Of a DNA stretch of 53,001 bases, positions 16,019 to 26,500 are shown one piece after another. The number at the start of each line of letters is the position of its first letter. Position 1 is the first letter of the stretch. This stretch comes from Candidatus Contendibacter sp. (GTDB lineage: Bacteria > Pseudomonadota > Gammaproteobacteria > Competibacterales > Competibacteraceae). The notes below the pieces were generated by a model, which saw only the letters and a program-made list of their open reading frames with translations, ran no database searches and was not told the origin of the DNA. The translations under genes and the position numbers were made by a program. The stretch spans positions 1-53,001 of the forward strand of contig WBUJ01000009.1 in NCBI GenBank assembly GCA_008933795.1, read 5' to 3'.

Positions 16019-18496
16019 TCAGCTCCGGCGTTTGCCCCGGCCGCCCCGGCCGCCGGGGAACGGCAGGGGGAGGTTCTCGGGTAGCTCATCCAACAGATCC
16101 TCGATATTCCCGCCGAGCAGCATCATTTTCATGATGGCCCGTTGAATTTCCGGTGGGAACTCGTCATCGGGTGGCAGTTCGTCCAAAATTTGATCGAGCA
16201 TCCGGTCCCGCAGTGGCGGCGGCAATCGCTCCAGTTCCTTGCGGATTTCTTCCATCTCCCGCCGCATTTTGGGTGGCATCGGCATCGGCATCGGCATCGG
16301 CATCGAACCGCCGCCCTTGGGTCCAAAAGGTAGGGAGAACGGACTTTGACTGAGAAACCGGGTGATCGCGGTGGCGGCGCGATGATCCTTGGCGGCGGTA
16401 GCCCGTTCCATGGCCCGCTCCAGCCGGTCGTAATCGCGATCCTTGACCTGGTCCAGATCGCCCTCGGCGCGGCCGTAAATTTGGTAGTAGACGAACAGCG
16501 GCCGCTCCGGCTGGACCTCCAGCGCCCGGTTGGCGGCGTATTCCAGCAGGCCGTAATGCGGCGCTTGGTGCAGGCATTCGCATATCAGCAGCAGGTCATC
16601 CTCGCTGGTTAGCGCCTTGATCGCGCGTTGCAGGGGCTTTTCCAGGTCTTCCAGGACGGTATCGAGGTTTTTGACCTCTTCCTCACGATAGGCGTTGAAC
16701 AGTTGCGCCAGGGCCAGCAGGTCGGCGCGGTTGGCGCTCAGCTTGCGCGGGTCGCCCAGTTCGGCGTCGCGCCGAAAATCGGCCGGGTCCAGCTTCAGGC
16801 GCAGCGATTCCACCGCCAGCCGTACCCAGGCCAGCAGCGGGCTGCCAGCGAGGCGGACGCCTTCCCGCAACCATCGCTGCCCGAGGTTGCGCTGGCGTTG
16901 TTGCAGTGCCAGCAGACTCCGGTTGATTTCGATGATGCCGGTGCGGGCGTTGTCCCGTTCCAACTGGCCGGCGCTGTCCAGTTCCTTTTCCGCCAGCGCA
17001 TACTTGTCGCTCCGCATCAGCTTGCGGGCGTGGGCCAGATGAGCATTGATCAGGACGGTGCGGGCCTTGGTGTTGATCGGGTCCAGCTCCAGCACCCGGG
17101 CGGCGAAACCGGCGGCCTTCTTGTGGGCCTTGCGGGCGGTGGCGGTTTTGACTGCGGCCAGCAACACCAGAGGATCGTTGGGGAATTGCTTGACCGCCTG
17201 TTCGACCCAGTGGTGATACTCCTTGTCGTTGCCGGCGTCCTTATGCAGGAGCGCCAGTTGCAGGTAGGTATCGCGGTCGTTCGGGTCGAACCGCAGGCTT
17301 TGCTCCAGGCAGTCGCGGAGCCGCGAGCCATCGTCCCAGCCGTCGTCCCCCTTGTGCAGCAACTCGACCATGTAGCGCAGGATGAGCGCCGCCATCAGCC
17401 GGGAGTCCGGGTCGGTTTCGTGGCGTAGCAGATTGACGCACGCCTGCCAGTGACCCAGCGTATTGTCGAGGTCGTCGTCTTCCGCCCTTTCCGCTTGCAG
17501 CGCTTTCAGCCGTTGCGCCTCGAACGGCGGTAGCGGCCCAAACAGTGATGTGTAGGTTTTCAGCCCCTGCGGGTAGGCTACCAGTAGCGCCATACCGGCG
17601 CGGCGAGCCTGCTCCAGGTCGAACAGCGCCAGGTTGGCGACGATAAAATCGAACTTGGCCTTGTCGCCGGGAGCGTCGCCCAGCCGCGCCCAGTCCTTGA
17701 GCAGCTTGAGCTGGCGCGCGTCCAGACCGAGCAGACCACCGGCCAGTTCGCGCTGGGCCGGAGCGAGCGCCAACAACGCGCGGGCTGGATCGCCAGCGGC
17801 GCCGGCCCGAACCAGTTCGACCAGATCCTGGTAGGGGGAGGTCGGCGGAATGCGCTCGACCAGAGCTAAAGCGCCGGTCGGGTCGGTTTCCAGCTTGAGC
17901 AACGCTGCCAGCGCCTGGCGCAAATCCCGATAGGGCGAGCGAATCGAAATGGCCTTCAGGCGTTCGCGCACCGCATCTTCGGCTTCGCCTTGGCTGTAGG
18001 CGCGCAGCGCGTCCTGAGCGGCGGTCAACTGCGTGCGCAGCGGCGCATTCGGCGGGATGGCCTGGAGCACGTCTTTCTGCCCGGCGAGCGCCAGCGCGGC
18101 GAGCAGGGCTTCCAGTTCGCCAGCGGTGGACAGAGTGGCCGCGTGGCTGGCGTAGGCGCGCATGGCCTTGGCGTGCTGGCCGGAACGCAGCAGCCAATCT
18201 ATGTATAACTCGGGTTGGCGGGCCTGGCCGCAGAGCATGGGAATGTTCTCCCACAGCACGGCGGCTTCGCGGTGCATGGCTTTCTGCGCCAGTTGCCGGG
18301 CGCGCTCCAGATAGGCGATAGCCAGCGAGTCGCGCCAACCAGCCTCGGTTTGTGGCTCGCGCTTGACCAGCAGCTTGTAGACGTCGATGGCGTCCTTGTA
18401 GTCCTGGGCCGACAGCAGGGCCGCGCCCCGGGCGATCAGCTCCCGCGTGGGCAGATCGTCGAGGCGCGCGCGCGGTTGGGGGATCGGTTTACGCAT
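16019..18496 (-). CDS. Large TPR-repeat protein of the Hsp70 cluster
   Basis: A protein of about 825 residues made of helical tetratricopeptide-like repeats. Clear ones are near residues 20-55 (ALLSAQDYKDAIDVYKLLV) and around 400-520 (FDPNDRDTYLQLALLHKDAG). A Met-Pro run (MPMPMPMP) and an Arg/Gly-rich end (GGRGGRGKRRS) close the protein. I start it at ATG 18496 (MRKPIPQP) because the longer frame would overlap the M16 protease by 230 bases and its extra part looks like antisense sequence. It probably supplies client recognition or a scaffold for the chaperones encoded downstream. No signal peptide is seen. The function is unassigned. Confidence 0.82.
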   Translation of the reverse strand: MRKPIPQPRARLDDLPTRELIARGAALLSAQDYKDAIDVYKLLVKREPQTEAGWRDSLAIAYLERARQLAQKAMHREAAVLWENIPMLCGQARQPELYIDWLLRSGQHAKAMRAYASHAATLSTAGELEALLAALALAGQKDVLQAIPPNAPLRTQLTAAQDALRAYSQGEAEDAVRERLKAISIRSPYRDLRQALAALLKLETDPTGALALVERIPPTSPYQDLVELVRAGAAGDPARALLALAPAQRELAGGLLGLDARQLKLLKDWARLGDAPGDKAKFDFIVANLALFDLEQARRAGMALLVAYPQGLKTYTSLFGPLPPFEAQRLKALQAERAEDDDLDNTLGHWQACVNLLRHETDPDSRLMAALILRYMVELLHKGDDGWDDGSRLRDCLEQSLRFDPNDRDTYLQLALLHKDAGNDKEYHHWVEQAVKQFPNDPLVLLAAVKTATARKAHKKAAGFAARVLELDPINTKARTVLINAHLAHARKLMRSDKYALAEKELDSAGQLERDNARTGIIEINRSLLALQQRQRNLGQRWLREGVRLAGSPLLAWVRLAVESLRLKLDPADFRRDAELGDPRKLSANRADLLALAQLFNAYREEEVKNLDTVLEDLEKPLQRAIKALTSEDDLLLICECLHQAPHYGLLEYAANRALEVQPERPLFVYYQIYGRAEGDLDQVKDRDYDRLERAMERATAAKDHRAATAITRFLSQSPFSLPFGPKGGGSMPMPMPMPMPPKMRREMEEIRKELERLPPPLRDRMLDQILDELPPDDEFPPEIQRAIMKMMLLGGNIEDLLDELPENLPLPFPGGRGGRGKRRS
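16275..16304. repeat. Hexanucleotide (GGCATC)5 microsatellite
   Basis: Five perfect GGCATC units on the plus strand encode the Met-Pro run of the TPR protein. Because the unit is six bases, copy-number change would lengthen or shorten the dipeptide run without a frameshift. Confidence 0.85.
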
Positions 18497-18518
18497 CCAC
18501 GGGAATCCTGTGCCGGTA

Positions 18519-21425
18519 TCAGATCGTGATGATAGCCAAATCGGTCTGTTCCGCCAGCGTGCGCGCGTCGCTGAGCACCGCGCACCGGGCCTGTTCCGGT
18601 TGCAGCCAGGTGGCCGCCACCCGTTTGAGATCATCCAGCGTGACCGCCAGCACGCGCTGCCGATAGGCGCGGCGCTGTTCCGGGGTGCGGCCAAACAGCG
18701 CGCCGAAAAAGGCGCTGATCGCCTCGCCGGCGGGCGAGCCGGGTTTGTCAATCGCGGCGATGATGCCGAGGATGGCTTCTTCCAGAGTGCGCGCCGGATG
18801 GTCGTGGGTTCGCAACCAGTCCAGCGCCTGGTCGAAATCGGCCAGAGTGTCGGCCAGCCGGGGATCGCGGTAGGAATAGAACCGGAACGCGCCGCTGTCC
18901 GGGTGGTAGCCCGCGCCGCCGCCGTAGGCGCCGCCCTGCTCGCGGATGGCCCGGTGCAGGTAGCCGTTGCGCAGGAAATCGCCCAGCACGTGCAGGGCCG
19001 GTGCGTCGGGATGATTGGGCGCGACGGTCGGGTAAGCCTTGGCGCAGAAATTGACCTGGGTGTTGACCCGGAAACCTTGTCGTGCGGGTTGCATGTCGGG
19101 GGGAACCAGTGCGAACGGCTCTATCCCAGCGGGGTGACCGTCCCGCCAGCGGGGGGTCAGCGCCTCGGCGATGGCGTCCTGCCGCTCGGCTTCGCTGACC
19201 ACCAGCAGTTGCTGGGGCAGGCATTGCAGTCGGTCGCGCAGGCGTTCCAGCCGGGCGGCGAAGGCGGCCAGCGCCTCGGTCTCGTCCAGCGCCTCGTCGA
19301 GCGCCTTCAGGTTTTTCAAGCCTTGCAGCCCGTCCCAGCGATGATTCAGGGCCGCCACCGGACTCAAGCTCGATGTTGCGGCGGCCAGCGCCAGCAGGTG
19401 GCCGTGATCGGTGATCGCTTCCTCGCGCTGGGCGCGCATTTGGGCAACCAGCTCGCGCAGGCGCGGCAGTTCGTCGAAGCGGGCGCTGGTCAGGGTTTCC
19501 CAAAGCAGATCGGACAAGGCGGCCTGATTGCGGGCCAGCGCCTTGCCGGCGAGGATCAGGACGCCCTTGACCTGATCCACGTCGTCCACCCCGCCGCGCA
19601 CGGTGGCGCGGGCGCTGAGGCCGCCGGTCACCGCTGCCTGGCGGGCCTGCGTCGTCCGGTAATCGCGCCCGGCGCTGCCCACTTCGGTCAGACAGGCGCA
19701 GAACAGTGGCAGCAGATCCAGTTCATCAGGTTCCAGCGCCGGCAGGTCGAGAATGGCTTGCAGATAGACCATGCCGTTGGTGCCCTGGGCGTACCAGTGC
19801 GCGGGCAACACGCCGATTGGGCGGGCGACGCCTTCGGCGATTTTCAGATCCGGCGGCACGTCTTCCAGCCCCACCTTGGGCAGCAGTTCCGGGTCATCCT
19901 GGCGTTGCTGGCGTTCGGCGAGCATCCGAGCCTGTTCGACGAGGCGCGCTTGATCGGTTTCGGCCAGCGTGGCCCGAATGGCCGCCAGCTTTTGCTGTTC
20001 CGCCACAGCCTGTTTCGCGGCCAGCGCCGGATCGGGGGCCATGGTCAGCCGGACCCGGTGCGGGTTGTCAAGCAGCAGTCGCCGGGTCAGGTTGGGGATA
20101 AAGTCCGCCACCCGGCTTTCCACCCGCAACTGTTCCAGCAGCGGATCGCTGTCCAGCGCGGTGATCGGATCGCCACCGTGAATCGCGGGCGTCAGCGCTT
20201 CCATCAACAAGCGCAGTCCGTAGGGGAAGCCATCGCCGGTGATTTCCCGCTCGCTCAATTCCAACTGGTGCAGGGCGGCGTCCACCGCGTCCTGCGGCAC
20301 GCCCTCGGCGGCGACTTGTTGCAATACATCGAATACCTGTTTTTCGACCGCCTCGGCGTGTTCGGGGTTGGAGCCTTCCAGCCCGCAGACGAAGGTAGCC
20401 TCGCGGGTGGCGGTGTCGAAACCGCACAGCGGCGACGGGGCGGCGCCAAGTTTGGAGGTTTCCAGCGCGTGGCGCAGCGGCGAACTGCTGTTGTCCAGCA
20501 GAACATCGCTCAACAGCCGCGCCCGCAGGGTCGCCAGCGGGTCGGTGATCGGCCCCAGCAGCCAGCCCAGCACGATGTGGGTCTGGTCGCGCGGGTCTTC
20601 ACCGCCGTCGAGCGGGTAGTGGGTGAGGTCCACGAGTGGCGCGGCGTAGCGTCGTTCGGCGGGAATGGCCAAATCCAGCTTCAGCGCCTGGAACCGGTTG
20701 AGGGCCTGGGTCTCGAAGCGATCCTGATGTTCGGCGGCGGGAATGTCGCCGTAGGTCAGGAAGATGGCGTTCGAGGGATGGTAGTGGCGGGCATGGAAGG
20801 CTTTGAGTTGGTCGTAAGTCAGATCGGGAATGACCTCGGGATCGCCGCCGCTGTTGTGGTGATAGGTGGTGGTCGGAAACAGCCGGCTTTGCAAGGCCTG
20901 CCCCAGCCGTTGCACCGGCGAACTGAGCGCGCCCTTCATTTCGTTGAACACCACGCCCTTGAACACCAGTTCCGAATCGGGATCGTCGGGCTGGGCGAAT
21001 TCCAGCCGGTGGCCTTCCTGGGCGAAATCGCGCTCGTCCAGCAGTGGGAAAAACGTCGCGTCCAGATACACGTCCAACAGGTTGTTGAAATCCTTTTTGT
21101 TCTGGCTGGCGAACGGATAGGCGGTCCAGTCGCTGCTGGTGAAGGCGTTCATGAAGGTGTGGAGCGAGCGCCGGATCATCATGAAGAACGGGTCGCGCAC
21201 CGGGTAACGCTGGCTGCCGCACAGCGCGGTGTGTTCGAGGATGTGGGCCACGCCGGTCGAGTCCTGGGGCACGGTCAGGAAGGCGACCATGAAGGCGTTG
21301 TGCGGATCGTCGGCGGCGAGATGGAGATGCCGGGCGCCGGTGGCGCGGTGGCGGTATTCCTGAAATTCCAGCCGCAGGGCGGGGACAGGGTGACTGCGCA
21401 AGTGCTCAAAGGCGGGAGGGGTCAT
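18519..21425 (-). CDS. Insulinase-family zinc peptidase (M16C, PreP-like)
   Basis: A 968-residue protein with the inverted zinc motif His61-Ile-Leu-Glu64-His65 (HxxEH) followed by [15 protein letters not shown], the PreP/M16C signature. Both halves of the clam-shell protease are present; the C-terminal part includes NPDQ-like linkers and GGAYGGGA, the conserved substrate-binding region. PreP-type enzymes degrade short peptides in a closed chamber. No signal peptide is visible, so it is probably cytoplasmic. Its ATG overlaps the rfbB stop by 4 bases, and the TPR gene follows after 22 bases. Co-transcription with the chaperone genes suggests a protein quality-control link, which is inference. 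Confidence 0.9.
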   Translation of the reverse strand: MTPPAFEHLRSHPVPALRLEFQEYRHRATGARHLHLAADDPHNAFMVAFLTVPQDSTGVAHILEHTALCGSQRYPVRDPFFMMIRRSLHTFMNAFTSSDWTAYPFASQNKKDFNNLLDVYLDATFFPLLDERDFAQEGHRLEFAQPDDPDSELVFKGVVFNEMKGALSSPVQRLGQALQSRLFPTTTYHHNSGGDPEVIPDLTYDQLKAFHARHYHPSNAIFLTYGDIPAAEHQDRFETQALNRFQALKLDLAIPAERRYAAPLVDLTHYPLDGGEDPRDQTHIVLGWLLGPITDPLATLRARLLSDVLLDNSSSPLRHALETSKLGAAPSPLCGFDTATREATFVCGLEGSNPEHAEAVEKQVFDVLQQVAAEGVPQDAVDAALHQLELSEREITGDGFPYGLRLLMEALTPAIHGGDPITALDSDPLLEQLRVESRVADFIPNLTRRLLLDNPHRVRLTMAPDPALAAKQAVAEQQKLAAIRATLAETDQARLVEQARMLAERQQRQDDPELLPKVGLEDVPPDLKIAEGVARPIGVLPAHWYAQGTNGMVYLQAILDLPALEPDELDLLPLFCACLTEVGSAGRDYRTTQARQAAVTGGLSARATVRGGVDDVDQVKGVLILAGKALARNQAALSDLLWETLTSARFDELPRLRELVAQMRAQREEAITDHGHLLALAAATSSLSPVAALNHRWDGLQGLKNLKALDEALDETEALAAFAARLERLRDRLQCLPQQLLVVSEAERQDAIAEALTPRWRDGHPAGIEPFALVPPDMQPARQGFRVNTQVNFCAKAYPTVAPNHPDAPALHVLGDFLRNGYLHRAIREQGGAYGGGAGYHPDSGAFRFYSYRDPRLADTLADFDQALDWLRTHDHPARTLEEAILGIIAAIDKPGSPAGEAISAFFGALFGRTPEQRRAYRQRVLAVTLDDLKRVAATWLQPEQARCAVLSDARTLAEQTDLAIITI

Positions 21426-22459
21426 GGATTCGGTTCGGTTGATGGGGAATCGGTGGCATGGCGTTCCAAATACCAGTCCACGGTTTTGGCGATGCCGGTT
21501 TCAAACGTCTCCAACGGGCGCCAGCCGAGTTCATCAGCCATTTTGCGGGCGTCAATGGCGTAGCGCCAGTCGTGGCCGGGCCGGTCGGTGACGAAACGGA
21601 TCAGCCGTTCGTGCGGAGCGTGCTCCGGGCGGCGCTCATCCAACAACGCGCAAATCTTTTTGACAATGTTGATATTCGCCCATTCGTTGCAGCCGCCGAT
21701 ATTATAGGTCTCGCCCAGCCGGCCCCGACGAATCACCGTCTCGATACCCCGGCAATGATCCTCAACGTAAAGCCAGTCACGGATGTTGCTGCCGTCGCCG
21801 TAGACCGGAATCGGCTGTTGCCGCAGGCAGGAGCGGATGACCGTGGGAATGAACTTTTCGCCGTGCTGGAACGGGCCGTAGTTGTTGGAGCAGTTGGTGG
21901 TGACCACCGGCAGGCCGTAGGTGTGGAAATAGGCCCGCACCAAGTGATCCGACCCCGCCTTGGAGGCGGAATAAGGCGAATTGGGGGCGTAAGGCGTGGT
22001 TTCGGTGAATGGCGGATCGTCGCGCTGGAGCGTGCCGTAAACTTCGTCGGTCGAAATATGATGGAACCGGCAATCTTCCGCCGTTTTCCCGTCCAGCCAA
22101 GCCGTGCGCGCGGCTTCCAGCAGGGTAAAGGTGCCAACCAGATTGGTTTCCACGAAGGCCGCGGGTCCGGTGATGGAACGATCGACATGGCTCTCGGCGG
22201 CGAAGTGGACGAGGGTATCAATCTGGTGTTCGCGCAACAGGCGGTCCACGAGCGCCCGGTCGCGGATGTCGCCCTGGACGAAAGTATGCCGGTTGGGATC
22301 GGGCAGATCGCGCAGGTTGTCCAGGGAACCGGCGTAGGTCAGCAGATCGAGGTTGACGATGCGGATGTCGGGATCGACGGCCAGCAGATGGCGGACGAAG
22401 TTGCAGCCAATGAAACCGGCGCCGCCGGTCACCAGCACGTTGCCAGGACGGTGTTCCAT
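21422..22459 (-). CDS. rfbB: dTDP-glucose 4,6-dehydratase
   Basis: It makes dTDP-4-keto-6-deoxyglucose from dTDP-glucose, the committed step to dTDP-rhamnose and other deoxysugars for surface polysaccharides. This short-chain dehydrogenase of 345 residues has [11 protein letters not shown] for NAD binding, [11 protein letters not shown], the catalytic STDEVYG (Thr-Asp-Glu) and YSASK (Tyr-x3-Lys). rfbA, rfbC and rfbD are not adjacent. It sits between xthA (gap 11 bases) and the M16 peptidase (4-base overlap), an unusual place for this gene. Confidence 0.93.
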   Translation of the reverse strand: MEHRPGNVLVTGGAGFIGCNFVRHLLAVDPDIRIVNLDLLTYAGSLDNLRDLPDPNRHTFVQGDIRDRALVDRLLREHQIDTLVHFAAESHVDRSITGPAAFVETNLVGTFTLLEAARTAWLDGKTAEDCRFHHISTDEVYGTLQRDDPPFTETTPYAPNSPYSASKAGSDHLVRAYFHTYGLPVVTTNCSNNYGPFQHGEKFIPTVIRSCLRQQPIPVYGDGSNIRDWLYVEDHCRGIETVIRRGRLGETYNIGGCNEWANINIVKKICALLDERRPEHAPHERLIRFVTDRPGHDWRYAIDARKMADELGWRPLETFETGIAKTVDWYLERHATDSPSTEPNP

Positions 22460-22470
22460 GAGGGTGTGGT

Positions 22471-23247
22471 TCAGTTAAGGTCGGTGTCGAATTCGGCGAT
22501 CACGGGCGCATGATCGGACGGGCGTTCCAGCCGGCGCGGGGTTTTGTCAATCCAGCAAGCGATACAGACCGCCGCCAGCGCCGGGTTGACAAGAATGTGG
22601 TCGATACGCAGGCCAAGGTTGCGCCGGAAGGCTGCGGCGCGGTAGTCCCACCAGCTAAAGGTATGTTCTTCCTGCGGGAACAGGCGGAAAGCGTCTTTCA
22701 GCCCCAAATCCAGCAACCGTCGGAACGCCGCCCGTTCCGGGTCGCTGCATAATACTTGGCCGGCCCAGGCGGCGGGATCGTGCATGTCCTGGTCTTCCGG
22801 CGCGATATTGAAATCGCCCAGCACCACCAGCCGGGGATAGCGGGCCAGTTCATCGGGCAACCAATCGGCCAGTTTTTCCAACCAGGCGAGTTTATAGGCG
22901 TACTTGTCGGAGCCGACCGCCTGACCGTTGGGAACATAAAGATTCAGCACGCGCACCTTGCCGACTGTCGCGCCCAGCACTCGCCGCTGCGGATCGTCCA
23001 GTCCCGGCAGGTCGGTGACGATCTCGCCGGCGGGCAACCGGCTGAGAATGGCCACGCCGTTGTAGGTCTTTTGCCCGGAAAACACGGCGCTGTAGCCGGC
23101 GTTGGCGATATCCAAGGTGGGGAAATCGGCATCGGTGAGCTTGGTTTCCTGTAGGGCGAGGATGTCGGGTTGCCGTTCGCGCAGCCAGTCCAGCACCTGC
23201 GGCAGGCGCACGTTCAGTGAGTTAACGTTCCAGGCAGCTATTTTCAT
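22471..23247 (-). CDS. xthA: Exodeoxyribonuclease III
   Basis: An AP endonuclease and 3' exonuclease that repairs abasic sites and blocked 3' ends. The 258-residue protein has [11 protein letters not shown] at the N-terminus, LQETKL with the metal-binding Glu, [15 protein letters not shown] in the middle and the C-terminal DHAPV active-site His. It is the first gene of the long reverse run. About 90 bases upstream lies the end of the broken PIN gene. Confidence 0.95.
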   Translation of the reverse strand: MKIAAWNVNSLNVRLPQVLDWLRERQPDILALQETKLTDADFPTLDIANAGYSAVFSGQKTYNGVAILSRLPAGEIVTDLPGLDDPQRRVLGATVGKVRVLNLYVPNGQAVGSDKYAYKLAWLEKLADWLPDELARYPRLVVLGDFNIAPEDQDMHDPAAWAGQVLCSDPERAAFRRLLDLGLKDAFRLFPQEEHTFSWWDYRAAAFRRNLGLRIDHILVNPALAAVCIACWIDKTPRRLERPSDHAPVIAEFDTDLN

Positions 23248-23334
23248 GGGCTTAGAGCGAGTGCTCGCGGGTCATTCCTAAAAAGCCAGTTGCCAGCATC
23301 GAATCATATCATTTCGCAATTTGATGACTATAAG

Positions 23335-23433
23335 GAACCAGTTGACCGGCTGCTGGTGGCGCAGAGCCTCATCGAGCCGCTGATTTTCCTGGCGACCGAT
23401 GCCAAGCTGGCGCGCTACGGTTCCACGGTGCGG
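23335..23433 (+). pseudogene. Remnant of a PIN-domain (VapC-like) toxin gene
   Basis: Translated from 23335, the sequence EPVDRLLVAQSLIEPLIF and then LATDAKLARYGSTV matches the C-terminal third of PIN toxins. Those normally read DPFDRLLVAQA...LVTxD..... with the last acidic residues of the RNase site. No PIN-like sequence or start is found upstream, and the frame downstream is disrupted by an out-of-frame duplication. The antitoxin is absent. It is probably the relic of a toxin-antitoxin pair between xthA and the restriction-like gene. Confidence 0.65.
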
Positions 23434-23505
23434 GAGTATAGGTTTGATAGGTCTGGTCGCCCTTGGCGGATGCCAAGCTGGCGCGCTACGGTTCCACGGT
23501 GCGGG
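23398..23505. repeat. Pair of identical 37-bp direct repeats, offset 71 bp
   Basis: Copies at 23398-23434 and 23469-23505 (GATGCCAAGCTGGCGC...GTGCGGG) are identical. The offset is not a multiple of three, so the second copy is out of frame with the PIN remnant. A tandem duplication is the simplest origin. Confidence 0.9.
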
Positions 23506-23524
23506 TGGTATAGACGTTCGAAGG

Positions 23525-26500
23525 CTAGCGGGTGGCGCCAGACATGGCGTTGATGATGGCTTGGGTTCGCAGACTGACGGTGGTGATGCGTCCAAGCAGG
23601 TCGATGACCCTTTCCTTGTGGTCAGCGAAGCGGTAGACATCGAACCGGGTGCGGAGCGTGGGGTCTTTCGGTTTGCCTTCCTTGTACTGATCGAGAATGC
23701 ATTCCAGCGCCGAGCGGTTGCCCAGCCGGTATTGCCAGACTTCGGGCGGCAGACCGAGCAGTGTGGTTTGCGCGTCCAGCATAATCCGGCCGTTATCCGG
23801 GTCGGCCTTGAGCAGGGCTTTGGGCGGATGGTCAGCGGCGGGTAAATCAACCCGCTGAAGTGGGTACGGCTCGACCGTTTCATAGCCGATGTGCAGATCC
23901 ATCAATTCCCGGCCCCAGTCAGCCCATTGCCAGAAATCAGGGTGGAACGGGATGCGTGGAAACTCGCGTTTAAGATTCAAGGCGTATTTGTCGCGGTAGA
24001 CCGGATCGTGCAGCGCGCCATAGACGTAGTGAAAGATCGCTTCTTTGGTAATGGGCCGTTTGGGTCTGGCGCGGCCAGGTTTGTAATGCTTTTTGAACTG
24101 ATCGAGCGCCCAGTCGGTGATATTTTCCGTGCGATTACCCTTGGTGTCGTAACGATAGCGCGCTAGAGATTGAGTTTTTTCCAGGACATCATAGCAGGGC
24201 ACACAATTTGTACAAAGCGCTTGGAATGGTTTGTTCGAAGAGGAGCCACTTATCAAAATCACGCTGTTATCGAAGCCTACAGGAAATAGCTGTTGTTGCA
24301 AATAGCGCATTTCATTGAGTTGCTTGCTATAGTAAAGACTGCGGGTTACGAAGGGACGATACAGACTTCTTACGATGAGTTCACTGTCGTAGGTATAACT
24401 GATTCCCTTTTTTAGATCATCCTTCATGGCCCGCGTCCACTTGATCGAATAATCCAGCATATCAGCAAGATGATCGCTGTCCAGTACGCTCGATAGCTTC
24501 ATCAAGTCTGCATTGTATAGCTCGATGATGGTGCGCACCTTCTCTTGAAGTATTTTGGGATCATGGTCATAGACCCATTCATCTCGGGCCGTTACAACAC
24601 CAAGCGAAAACAGTTTGAAAATTGCTCTTTCCTGTGATGTCTGTTTCGCCGCCTTGGCTTCCCTGGAAGCCAGTGGAATCAGCCTGTCAAAATCATTTTG
24701 TGGCAGGTTAATCCAGTTGTGCTGAGGATCGGGACGAATTTCCTGGAACCGGCGATGCCAGATCGGGGTCGCCTGCAGGAATTCGCGCTTTTCATCCGCT
24801 TTCGCATAATCGCGCACCGCTTCATAGAAAATGCGGCAACCCTGCGCGCCTTGCTTTTTGACGCAGAAATAAATGGCGACGCCAACCCGAATCTGATTGT
24901 CAAACACGTTTCCGCCTTCCTGGCGGCGGCGTTCGCCACTGGTGCGGGCGTTGCCTTTGAGATCAACGATTCGGATTTCGTTGAATTCCTGAGTCAGGAC
25001 CTTGCGGAAACCGTCGAACGTGCGGCTGTCAATGAGCGATGAATTGTTGACGAAGGCGATGATGCCATTTTCCGCCACCCGGTCGCTGGCCCAGCGGAAA
25101 AACCGGGCGTACATGTCATACAGCTTGGTTTTCTGCGCGGTGCTGGCGGCAATGTAGGTTTCCCGGATGCGCCGGTCCACTTCCGGGTATTCACGATTTT
25201 TGTTGTTGTCGTTCTCGTTCAACTGATTGGCGTTGTACGGCGGATTGCCGATGATCACGCTGATCGTCCGGCTGTTCTGACGGCGGATGCGGGCAAAGTT
25301 TTCCTCGGTGATCGCGCCGAACAGGTCGCCCGTCGTTCCCCGCGCGGCGGTGTGTGGCCCTACGTTGTCGAGCGTGTCCACGAAACACAGATTGGTAAAT
25401 TCCTGATATTCGCCGGTGATCGCTGCGTAAGTCGCCTCAATATTCAGGTTGGCGACGTAGTACGGCAGGATGGCGACCTCGTTGGCGTGTAGCTCCTCGC
25501 GGTATTTCGCTTTCAGCTTGGCCGGCTGGCCGCGAAAGTGCTCCAGCAGTTCGCAGATAAACGTGCCGGTGCCAGTGGCCGGGTCGAAAATCTCGACATC
25601 GCGGTCAATCAGATTCCGGCCAAAATGGGTTTCGCACAGCCAGTCGGCGCTTTCGATCATGAAGCGCACGAGTTCGTTGGGGGTGTAGATCACGCCGAGC
25701 CGGTCGGCGGCCTTGATGTTGTAGACCCGGTAAAAGTTTTCGTAGAGAACCTTGAGGAAGGTTTGCTTTTCGTGGTGGGTGTCAATCCGCGCGGCGGCGG
25801 CGCGAATTGCGGCGTAGTACGGCGCCAGGCCCTTGAGCGTCTGGAACTTGGTGTTGCCGGTGAAAAAGACCCCTTCCAGCGCGTACAACTCGCGGGCGAT
25901 GTGATTGTCCCGGTGGAACAAGGCGCCGGGGAAGACCGCGACGAACAATTCCTCAGTCAGCACGTGCTGGATGAGCATTTCGCGCACGTCGGCAATGCCC
26001 AGGGTCGGGTTGATTGCCCCCCGCGCCTGATCGAGGAACGCTTGGGCCGCCGTCCGAAAGGTCGGATTGTCGGTGTGCGCCCGTTCGATCATGGCGCGCA
26101 ACGCGGCCAGCACCGCCGGCAGATCAGCCTTGAACTGCGCGACCGCCTGGCGGAATTCGGTGATTTCGGCCCGTTCGTAGGCGAAAAACCGCTTGAGCAG
26201 CTTTTCCAGTTGCGCCACGTCGCCCACCGCGCAGCGCATGACCTCGACCCGGTTCTGGATCAGGACCGCCCGGCTGGAGTCCTCGAAAATGATGTTGTCG
26301 CGCGGATAGCCGCGCTGGAATTTGAACGCGATCTCGGCGTCCAGATCGTCCCGCTCGTCCTTGGCTTCCCAGTAGCCGAACGGGATGCGCAGCGCGTGCA
26401 GCAAGGCGCCGTCCACGTAACGGCGCTCGCCGGCAGGCGTGGCAATCTCGTATTCCGGCACGAAAATCAGTTCATGCGACCGCGCCCAGCCCTTGAGCAG

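Noticed and set aside
16275..16304. Possible CRISPR-like short repeats
   Set aside because: A contiguous (GGCATC)5 run inside a coding sequence, with no spacers.
18447..21563. 1,038-codon forward frame
   Set aside because: Antisense to the M16 peptidase; Gln/Gly-rich composition typical of a shadow frame.
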